Assembly (NCBI GenBank): GCA_902767285.1
Contig: CACXHC010000048.1
Location: 1 to 6,368 of the forward strand
DNA: 6,368 bases
Reading direction: 5' to 3'
Origin: an uncultured Ruminococcus sp.
GTDB lineage: Bacteria > Bacillota > Clostridia > Oscillospirales > Acutalibacteraceae
Position numbers and translations under genes: made by a program. Of this stretch, positions 1 to 4,929 are shown one piece after another. Below the pieces are notes generated by a model. That model made no database searches. It saw only the letters and a program-made list of their open reading frames with translations, and had not been told where the DNA came from. Each line of letters begins with the position of its first letter. Position 1 is the first letter of the stretch.

Positions 1-37
1 AAAGGTTTTCCCAAACCCTTTCCAAAAAACTTTAATT
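1..37 (-). repeat. AT-rich repeat, variant hairpin, cut by window edge (copy D)
   Basis: Read on the minus strand, this begins with AATTAAAG and a run of six T, the same leader as the repeats at 1658-1704 and 1818-1864. A different palindrome follows: positions 1-8 (AAAGGTTT) pair with 13-21 (AAACCCTTT) with one bulged C, leaving a TCCC loop. The stem may continue beyond the window. I infer a member of the same repeat family with an exchanged hairpin; chance similarity in AT-rich DNA is the alternative. Confidence 0.4.
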
Positions 38-62
38 GTATAGAATTTACTAAAAAATATGG

Positions 63-102
63 AAACAAAAACGACTGCGTACTTTTGCAGTCGTTTTTGT
101 TT
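63..102. terminator. Bidirectional intrinsic terminator
   Basis: A perfect 16-bp stem (63-78 with 87-102) closes an 8-base loop. The GC-rich core is ACGACTGC/GCAGTCGT. The outer stem is A-rich on the left and T-rich on the right, so either strand gives a hairpin followed by a U-rich tail. It probably ends a plus-strand gene lying left of the window and also the minus-strand gene at 244-618. Confidence 0.85.
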
Positions 103-146
103 AAGCGTATAGAAATGTTAGTTGAAACACGTAAAATTTATATAGT

Positions 147-192
147 AAAAGTTTTTTTTGCTTCTTTTTTTTTCAAAAAAAAGAAGAGAAAA
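147..192 (+). repeat. AT-rich hairpin repeat, copy A
   Basis: The order is AAAAG, eight T, GCTTC, nine T, C, eight A, then GAAGAGAAAA. CTTC plus the T run pairs with the A run plus GAAG, giving a 12-bp, almost pure A-T hairpin. It matches copy C (1818-1864) base for base from G151 to the end, apart from one T and one A in the two runs, and copy B (1658-1704) in inverted orientation. It lies in the probable 3' untranslated region of the minus-strand gene at 244-618. It lacks the GC core of a normal terminator. Confidence 0.75.
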
Positions 193-243
193 TAAGCAAA
201 AAATTGGAGATTTCTTGTGGCTGTTGTGTGCCTCTTTTCGTTT

Positions 244-618
244 TTACCATTGATTATTATTGAATCCATTATTGTTATTGAAATTATTGTTTTGAGGATA
301 TACGGTATAATTTGTATTATTGAGGCTGTCTTGAGCTGCCTGAGCCATATTCTGCTCTAAATTTTGGTAGCCTTGTTTAAGAATAAAATATTGTCTTTTA
401 AAGTACGATACAATAATAATAATAGTTACTATTGTCGCAACAATAATCGTTACGGGCTTAAACCAGCCGGGAACAGTATAATTTTGGAATATGCAAAACA
501 TACGAACCGCAAAGTAGATTATAATAAAACTGATTATTGACAAAAGCGTTGATATAATAAGTCCTCTGGCTATTTTGGTAACTATTGTTTGAAGTAAATC
601 CTGATCTTTTTTTGCCAT
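244..618 (-). CDS. Small two-helix membrane protein with Asn-rich tail, unknown function
   Basis: This 124-residue protein is one I do not recognise. Residues 1-18 are polar with several Lys. Two hydrophobic segments follow, about 19-44 and 55-73, separated by a short loop containing NYTVPGWFKP. KRQ (74-76) follows the second helix. Residues 74-100 are polar and helix-like, rich in Gln. The tail 100-124 is about half Asn (13 of 25 residues) and ends in QW; its DNA is an AAT/AAC-like trinucleotide run prone to slippage. The start is well supported: AAGGAGG lies 7 bases upstream, behind a near-consensus promoter at 648-676. It is monocistronic, divergent from the Noc-like gene, and probably ends at the terminator at 63-102. 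The positive N-terminus suggests both ends are cytoplasmic; that topology is inferred. Confidence 0.8.
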   Translation of the reverse strand: MAKKDQDLLQTIVTKIARGLIISTLLSIISFIIIYFAVRMFCIFQNYTVPGWFKPVTIIVATIVTIIIIVSYFKRQYFILKQGYQNLEQNMAQAAQDSLNNTNYTVYPQNNNFNNNNGFNNNQW

Positions 619-647
619 AACGAATCCTCCTTTTTATAACTGAAATA

Positions 648-676
648 ATTATAAATCAAAATAATCAAAAAGTCAA
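648..676 (-). promoter_or_regulatory. SigA-type promoter of the small membrane protein gene
   Basis: On the minus strand, TTGACT (676-671), a 17-base spacer and TATAAT (653-648) give 11 of 12 consensus matches. The start codon at 618 lies 29 bases beyond the -10 box, leaving a leader of roughly 20 bases that includes the ribosome site at 632-626. Confidence 0.85.
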
Positions 677-735
677 CAGAAAAAATTTTTTGCAAAGGTG
701 ATATTTCGACAAATTATTATTGGAGTATATGGTAT

Positions 736-741
736 TATAAT
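736..741 (+). promoter_or_regulatory. Possible -10 box of the Noc-like gene
   Basis: A perfect TATAAT lies 26 bases before the start codon at 768. No good -35 box sits at 16-18 bases (the best is TTATTA, 714-719), and there is no TG extension. The gene is divergent from its left neighbour, so a promoter must lie in 619-767, but this assignment rests on the -10 box alone. Confidence 0.4.
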
Positions 742-767
742 ATCAGCTCAAGCGGTGGAGTGATTTT

Positions 768-1550
768 ATGAACTGCGTGAAAGGTGACAGCAAAATCGTA
801 ATAATCCCCATTTACAAAATTATTGTATGCTCCAACGAACGCAAATACTCAAGACGAAAACTTGTGGCACTTTCAAAAAGTATCGAGAAAAACGGAATAC
901 TTCAGCCGATAATCGTAAGAGATGTATCAAATTATGAATATGAAATCGTGTCAGGGGAGAGAAGGCTTCGTGCCGCCGTGATGGCTGGAATAACCGAAGT
1001 CCCGTGCATAATTCTTCACTGTACGCAAAGGCAGTCGGAAATATATAGATTTGTCGAAAATATCCAGCATGAACACAATGACCATTTTCACAAAGCGGAG
1101 ATTCTGTTTGATATTATGAACAATTTCGGATTTACGGTAAGTCAGGCGGCGGAGCAGCTCGGAATCTCCGAACGTACCGTAAACGAGTATATAGAAATAC
1201 TCGAATTTACAAATGATGAACGAAAAATCATAAATGAGCATGATTTGGATTTCTCGCATATAGTCGAGATAATCAAAATAAAAGATAAGGTCAAACGCAA
1301 GAAATTTCTTGTGCGGGTTACGAGAGATAAACTTTCGCTCAAAGAAATATCTCAGCTTGTATTTGAAATAATCAACGGCGGAGAGATTCGTCATACCTGC
1401 AATTTTGTACTAAAAGATATACGGATTTTCGGCAACACGGTAAATAATGCCGTGGATATGCTCAAAAACTCGGGCATATCAACTTTTGTCGAGCAGAAAG
1501 AAAACGATAGGTATATTGAATATCGTATCAAAATTGCAAAAATAAAATAG
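768..1550 (+). CDS. noc: Divergent ParB/Noc-family DNA-binding protein
   Basis: The protein has 260 residues. A ParB N-terminal CTP-binding fold spans about 10-105: GILQPIIVR (43-51), GERRLRA (63-69), and ENIQ (97-100) at the ENLQR position. A helix-turn-helix follows at about 121-145. The C-terminus (about 214-258, KDIRIFGNTVNNAVDMLKNSG onward) resembles clostridial Noc proteins as I know them, and the position upstream of parA-parB also fits noc of Bacillus. Noc binds DNA sites and the membrane to block division over the nucleoid. Oddities: a stop codon in frame at 738-740 with no start codon between rules out a longer N-terminus, so the amphipathic membrane helix of Bacillus Noc is absent, as is the ParA-stimulating GLGRGL motif. 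The NPxQPR motif is replaced by SNERKYSRR, ENLQR has His for Arg, and the GHAR motif after the HTH is lost. GGTGGAG sits 7 bases before the ATG. Family is sure; the exact role is not. Confidence 0.85.
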   Translation: MNCVKGDSKIVIIPIYKIIVCSNERKYSRRKLVALSKSIEKNGILQPIIVRDVSNYEYEIVSGERRLRAAVMAGITEVPCIILHCTQRQSEIYRFVENIQHEHNDHFHKAEILFDIMNNFGFTVSQAAEQLGISERTVNEYIEILEFTNDERKIINEHDLDFSHIVEIIKIKDKVKRKKFLVRVTRDKLSLKEISQLVFEIINGGEIRHTCNFVLKDIRIFGNTVNNAVDMLKNSGISTFVEQKENDRYIEYRIKIAKIK

Positions 1551-1605
1551 CGTACTTCTTTATCCATATACACATTTCTTCATACCCCTTGTCCGTGTTG
1601 GACAG

Positions 1606-1657
1606 AAAAGGAACTTCGGAATTTTTCTGTTATCCGAAGTTCTTTTTCTATTTTTTA
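1606..1657 (+). terminator. Intrinsic terminator of the Noc-like gene
   Basis: GAACTTCGGA (1611-1620) pairs perfectly with TCCGAAGTTC (1633-1642) around a 12-base loop. AAAAG before and TTTTT after extend the stem through one G-T pair. A T-rich tract (1643-1656) follows. It lies 56 bases after the stop codon and insulates the parA operon from the upstream gene. Confidence 0.88.
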
Positions 1658-1704
1658 TTTTCTTCTTCTTTTTTTGAAAAAAAAGAAGCAAAAAAACTTT
1701 AATT
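1658..1704 (-). repeat. AT-rich hairpin repeat, copy B (inverted)
   Basis: On the minus strand this reads AATTAAAG, seven T, GCTTC, eight T, C, seven A, GAAG, then AAGAAAA. It is nearly identical to copies A and C but in the opposite orientation. With copy C it forms an inverted pair of about 40 bases that brackets parS1 and parS2. Confidence 0.75.
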
Positions 1705-1742
1705 ATATGTACAGTTGAATTTGCGTTGTTAATCACTCTAAA

Positions 1743-1758
1743 TGTTTCACGTGAAACA
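1743..1758. other. parS centromere site 1
   Basis: TGTTTCACGTGAAACA is a perfect palindrome and matches the established ParB/Spo0J site. The symmetry extends three bases each way (1740-1761). T residues follow on the right, so it could also act as a weak hairpin in RNA. ParB clamps load here using CTP and spread. Confidence 0.95.
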
Positions 1759-1784
1759 TTTTTTTATGTGTTTAACAGTCGGAT

Positions 1785-1800
1785 TGTTTCACGTGAAACA
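1785..1800. other. parS centromere site 2
   Basis: A second perfect TGTTTCACGTGAAACA, with symmetry extending one base each side. Its centre is 42 bases from parS1, about four helical turns, so both sites face the same side of the DNA. Confidence 0.95.
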
Positions 1801-1817
1801 AATTGTATTGAACACGA

Positions 1818-1864
1818 AATTAAAGTTTTTTTTGCTTCTTTTTTTTCAAAAAAAGAAGAGAAAA
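1818..1864 (+). repeat. AT-rich hairpin repeat, copy C
   Basis: AATTAAAG, eight T, GCTTC, eight T, C, seven A, then GAAGAGAAAA. It almost fills the gap between parS2 and parS3 and directly abuts parS3. Copies A and C also share an approximate upstream stretch, TTGAA(A)CACG then AAA(A)TT, so the unit may begin near 1808. Confidence 0.75.
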
Positions 1865-1880
1865 TGTTTCACGTGAAACA
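1865..1880. other. parS centromere site 3, next to the parA promoter
   Basis: A third perfect TGTTTCACGTGAAACA, with symmetry extending two bases each side. Its centre is 80 bases from parS2. It ends 11 bases before the -35 box of the parA promoter, so bound or spreading ParB could repress the operon; that regulation is inferred. Confidence 0.95.
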
Positions 1881-1891
1881 TTCGAAAGGTA

Positions 1892-1920
1892 TTGAAAAAA
1901 AGCACATAAGATGTTATAAT
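1892..1920 (+). promoter_or_regulatory. SigA-type promoter of the parA-parB-serS operon
   Basis: TTGAAA (1892-1897), a 17-base spacer and a perfect TATAAT (1915-1920), preceded by TG in the extended -10 position (1912-1913). Transcription should start near 1927, leaving a leader of about 30 bases with AGAAAGGA (1941-1948) as the ribosome site for parA. Confidence 0.85.
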
Positions 1921-1958
1921 TATCATTGTAAAAAAATAACAGAAAGGATTGCTTGTAA

Positions 1959-2723
1959 ATGGGTAAGATTATAGCAATAGCCAATCAAAAAGGTGGAGTA
2001 GGAAAAACTACAACAGCAGTAAATCTTTCGGCGGCGTTGGGCTGTATAGGAAAAAAAGTTCTTTTGGTGGACATAGATCCTCAGGGAAACGCTACAAGCG
2101 GTGTCGGAGTCGATAAACGATCTACCAAACACAGTACATACGATATTTTTGTAGAAGGACTTATGGGCAAAGATGCCGTTATAAAAACCGAATATCAGAA
2201 TCTTTCTCTCATTCCCTCAAGCTTGGATTTGGCAGCCGCTGAACTCGAAATCGCCGATAAAGTACATAGAGAAGCAATTCTCAAAAATTCGATCATTCCC
2301 ATGCGTAACGATTACGATTACATAATTGTTGATTGTCCGCCTTCTTTGGGATTGGTTACAGTAAATGCTCTTTGCTTGTGCGATACTATTCTTGTTCCTA
2401 TTCAGTGCGAATATTATGCCCTTGAGGGTCTTTCTCAGCTTATGAATACGGTCAGAAGAGTTAAGCGTCAGTATAACGAGCATATCGAAATCGAAAGCGT
2501 CCTTCTTACTATGTATGACGGACGACTTAATTTGACTCAACAAGTTGTGGAAGAAGTAAAAAGGTGTTTTCCTAAAAAAGTGTTTAATACGGTCATTCCG
2601 AGGTCGGTAAGACTTAGCGAAGCACCCAGTTTCGGAACTCCTATAATGTACTATGATAAATCCGGTAAAGGCAGTATTGCATATCTTGAATTGGCTAAAG
2701 AGTTAGATAAAAATAAGAGGTGA
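1959..2723 (+). CDS. parA: Chromosome partitioning ATPase ParA/Soj
   Basis: This 254-residue protein is almost the length of Bacillus subtilis Soj. It has the deviant Walker A box KGGVGKTT (11-18) with signature Lys11 and catalytic Lys16, the VDIDPQGN box (37-44) with Asp40, and Walker B YIIVDCPP (121-128) with Asp125. Arg189 falls at the number of the DNA-binding Arg in Soj. It should bind ATP, dimerise on nucleoid DNA and be triggered to hydrolyse ATP by the N-terminal tail of ParB, moving origins apart and, in Bacillus, modulating DnaA. AGAAAGGA lies 10 bases before the ATG. It is the first gene of the operon; parB starts 4 bases after its stop. All key residues are present, and nothing suggests a plasmid-type ParA with an N-terminal HTH. 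Confidence 0.97.
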   Translation: MGKIIAIANQKGGVGKTTTAVNLSAALGCIGKKVLLVDIDPQGNATSGVGVDKRSTKHSTYDIFVEGLMGKDAVIKTEYQNLSLIPSSLDLAAAELEIADKVHREAILKNSIIPMRNDYDYIIVDCPPSLGLVTVNALCLCDTILVPIQCEYYALEGLSQLMNTVRRVKRQYNEHIEIESVLLTMYDGRLNLTQQVVEEVKRCFPKKVFNTVIPRSVRLSEAPSFGTPIMYYDKSGKGSIAYLELAKELDKNKR

Positions 2724-2727
2724 TTAA

Positions 2728-3615
2728 ATGGCGATAAAAAGAGGCGGTTTGGGCAGAGGTCTTAACGAAATCTTTATGCAAAACGAAAGCGAAGATCAAA
2801 ACAGTATCGTTACATTAAAAATATCGGAAATAGAACCTAACAAAAATCAGCCAAGACGTGAACTTGATCCCGAAGCATTAAGGGAACTTTCCGAGTCTAT
2901 CGCACAGCATGGTGTAATACAGCCTCTCGTTGTAAGACCCTTGATTGACGGAGGTTATCAAATTGTCGCAGGCGAAAGAAGATTCCGTGCGTCACGCATG
3001 GCGGGTCTAAAAGAAGTTCCCGTTGTTATAAGAGAGCTTTCAGACGCTCAAACAATGGAAATCGCACTTGTCGAAAATCTTCAGCGTGAGGATCTTTCGG
3101 ATCTCGAACTCGCTATGGGTTACGAATCCTTAATGAATGAGTTTAACTTGACTCAAGAGCAAGTTGCTCAAACAGTAAATAAATCTCGTTCATCGATAGC
3201 AAACACACTTCGTCTTATGAAACTGCCCGATAGCGTCAAAACTATGCTCAAAAATGCGGATATAACTTCAGGTCACGCAAGGGCAATTTTGGGTCTTGAT
3301 GACCCCGAGCTTATGGAGAAAATCGCACTCGAAACAATCGAAAATAATTACAGTGTGCGAGAAACCGAAAAGCGTGTTCAGCTTATCAACAAAATGAAAT
3401 CGGAAGGCGAAACCCAATCCGAAGAATCCAAACCCAAAGAAAAAACCGACAAGCGTCCTCAGTATTACAGAGAGGTCGAATTGTCGTTGTCCGAAAGTTT
3501 TGGAAGAAAAGTTTCGGTAAATCAAAAAAATAAATCTTCCGGAACGCTCATTCTCGAATTTTACGGCGAGGAAGATTTAAAAGAGTTAATGAAAAAATTT
3601 AAAGACGATATATAA
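2728..3615 (+). CDS. parB: Chromosome partitioning protein ParB/Spo0J
   Basis: A complete 295-residue ParB. Residues 1-15 (MAIKRGGLGRGLNEIF region) are the basic ParA-activating tail. The CTP-binding N-domain spans about 26-120, with NQPR (40-43), GVIQPLVVR (62-70), GERRFRA (82-88) and ENLQR (116-120). The HTH lies at about 148-171 with the typical KSRSSIANTLRL, followed by GHARAIL (182-188). A charged linker (about 225-246) leads to the C-terminal dimerisation domain (about 247-295). It loads at parS as a CTP clamp, slides, stimulates ParA and recruits SMC. The parA stop overlaps its ribosome site AGAGGTGA (2716-2723), which suggests translational coupling. Three matching parS sites lie upstream of the operon. 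All motifs are canonical, unlike those of the paralogue at 768-1550. Confidence 0.97.
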   Translation: MAIKRGGLGRGLNEIFMQNESEDQNSIVTLKISEIEPNKNQPRRELDPEALRELSESIAQHGVIQPLVVRPLIDGGYQIVAGERRFRASRMAGLKEVPVVIRELSDAQTMEIALVENLQREDLSDLELAMGYESLMNEFNLTQEQVAQTVNKSRSSIANTLRLMKLPDSVKTMLKNADITSGHARAILGLDDPELMEKIALETIENNYSVRETEKRVQLINKMKSEGETQSEESKPKEKTDKRPQYYREVELSLSESFGRKVSVNQKNKSSGTLILEFYGEEDLKELMKKFKDDI

Positions 3616-3633
3616 AAGGAGATTTTGATTATT

Positions 3634-4920
3634 ATGATAGATATTAAATTTTTGAGAGAAAATCCCGACAAGGTAAAAGAGAATATTAAAAAGAAATTTC
3701 AGTTTGATAAACTTCCGCTTGTTGATGAAGTTATAGAACTCGATAACCAGCGTAGAGCAAATCAGGCTCTGGCGGATAACCTCAGAGCCGAAAGAAATAA
3801 ATATTCAAAGCAGATTGGTGCGTTGTTCGCTCAGAAGAAAATAGAAGAAGCTAACGAGATGAAAAAACTCGTTACCGAAAAATCCGAAGAACTCGAAAGA
3901 CTCGAAGCTCTTGAAACAGAACTCAGCGAAAAAGTTACAAAAATAATGATGACTATTCCGAATATAATCGATGACAGTGTTCCTATCGGTAAAGATGACA
4001 GCGAAAATGTTGAAGTTCAGAGATACGGTGAGCCTGTTGTTCCGGATTTTGAAATTCCGTATCATACCGATATAATGGAAAAGCTTAATGGCATAGACCT
4101 CGATTCAGCTCGCCGAGTTGCCGGAAATGGTTTCTATTATCTCATGGGCGATATAGCAAGACTTCACTCGGCTGTAATTTCGTATGCCCGTGATTTTATG
4201 ATCGACCGTGGATTTACTTATTGCGTTCCGCCGTTCATGATTAGAAGCAACGTTGTTACGGGCGTTATGAGCTTCGCCGAAATGGATGCTATGATGTATA
4301 AAATCGAGGGTGAAGATTTATATCTTATCGGTACGAGCGAACACTCTATGATTGGAAAGTTTATCGATACTGTTATTAAAGAAGAAGAACTCCCGAAAAC
4401 GCTCACCAGCTATTCGCCGTGTTTCAGAAAAGAAAAAGGAGCACATGGAATAGAGGAGAGAGGAGTTTACAGAATACATCAATTCGAAAAACAAGAAATG
4501 ATTGTCGTATGCAAACCCGAAGATAGCATGATGTGGTTCGATAAATTATGGCAAAACACAGTTGATTTATTCCGCTCCATGGATATTCCCGTTCGCACTC
4601 TCGAATGTTGTTCGGGGGATTTGGCAGACCTCAAAGTTAAAAGTGTAGATGTCGAAGCATGGTCGCCCAGACAGAAAAAATATTTTGAAGTTGGTTCGTG
4701 TTCCAATCTCGGCGACGCTCAGGCAAGACGACTCAAAATAAGAGTAAGTGCGGGCAAAAACAAATATTTTGCTCATACGCTCAACAATACCGTTGTTGCT
4801 CCGCCGAGAATGCTTATTGCTTTTCTTGAGAATAATCTCAATGAGGATGGCTCGGTTCGTATTCCCGAAGTTCTCAGACCGTACATGGGCGGTAAGGAAG
4901 TTATAACTCCTTCAAAATAA
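3634..4920 (+). CDS. serS: Seryl-tRNA synthetase, divergent clade
   Basis: This 428-residue class II synthetase charges tRNA-Ser in the cytoplasm. The N-terminal tRNA-binding coiled coil covers about 1-105. The catalytic core has TSE (234-236) at the serine-binding TxE position, motif 2 around CFRKEKGAHG (263-272) through RIHQFEKQE (280-288), SCSN (355-358), and motif 3 around PPRMLIAFLEN (390-400) with Arg392. The ending IPEVLRPYMGG is typical. Compared with the usual bacterial form, it has TSEHSMI for TAEVPVT and NNTVVAPPR for NGSGLAVGR; GAHG and CKPEDS also recall archaeal enzymes. I chose ATG 3634 because MIDIKFLRENPDKV is the family start; the in-frame TTG at 3625 is only 3 bases after AAAAGGAG. 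The gap after parB is 18 bases, so it is probably cotranscribed. No terminator follows. Confidence 0.96.
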   Translation: MIDIKFLRENPDKVKENIKKKFQFDKLPLVDEVIELDNQRRANQALADNLRAERNKYSKQIGALFAQKKIEEANEMKKLVTEKSEELERLEALETELSEKVTKIMMTIPNIIDDSVPIGKDDSENVEVQRYGEPVVPDFEIPYHTDIMEKLNGIDLDSARRVAGNGFYYLMGDIARLHSAVISYARDFMIDRGFTYCVPPFMIRSNVVTGVMSFAEMDAMMYKIEGEDLYLIGTSEHSMIGKFIDTVIKEEELPKTLTSYSPCFRKEKGAHGIEERGVYRIHQFEKQEMIVVCKPEDSMMWFDKLWQNTVDLFRSMDIPVRTLECCSGDLADLKVKSVDVEAWSPRQKKYFEVGSCSNLGDAQARRLKIRVSAGKNKYFAHTLNNTVVAPPRMLIAFLENNLNEDGSVRIPEVLRPYMGGKEVITPSK

Positions 4921-4929
4921 TCGATTCGA

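Larger units (their letters stand above)
1551..1958. other. 408-base intergenic region with the parS cluster
   Basis: No gene is supported here. In order it holds a small unexplained TGTCC/GGACA inverted repeat (1590-1604), the terminator of the Noc-like gene, repeat copy B (inverted), parS1, parS2, repeat copy C (direct), parS3, and the parA promoter with its ribosome site. The open frame at 1726-1974 simply reads through the parS palindromes. Confidence 0.85.

Noticed and set aside
121..132. Possible degenerate parS half-site near GTTGAAACACGT
   Set aside because: It does not match either half of TGTTTCACGTGAAACA in register and has no symmetry.
619..767. Noc-type binding palindrome upstream of the Noc-like gene
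   Set aside because: I looked for a TATTTCCCGGGAAATA-like site and saw none here or in the gap at 1551-1958.
951..1394. 147-codon minus-strand open frame inside the Noc-like gene
   Set aside because: Antisense shadow of a gene with clear ParB motifs and a good ribosome site.
1590..1604. TGTCC/GGACA small hairpin after the Noc-like gene
   Set aside because: Five-base stem with no T tract; the real terminator is just downstream at 1606-1657. Probably chance.
1726..1974. 82-codon plus-strand open frame over the parS region
   Set aside because: It reads through the three parS palindromes and the A/T runs, has no ribosome site, overlaps the parA promoter and start, and resembles no protein.
3625..3633. 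Upstream TTG start for serS, adding three residues
   Set aside because: It is only 3 bases after the ribosome site, and the next ATG gives the family-typical MIDIKFLRENPDKV.
4894..4912. Imperfect inverted repeat at the end of serS (AAGGAAGTTATAACTCCTT)
   Set aside because: It has a bulge, few G-C pairs and no T tract on either strand, so it is not a convincing terminator. The nearby AATCGA/TCGATT symmetry at 4919-4931 is too short to interpret.
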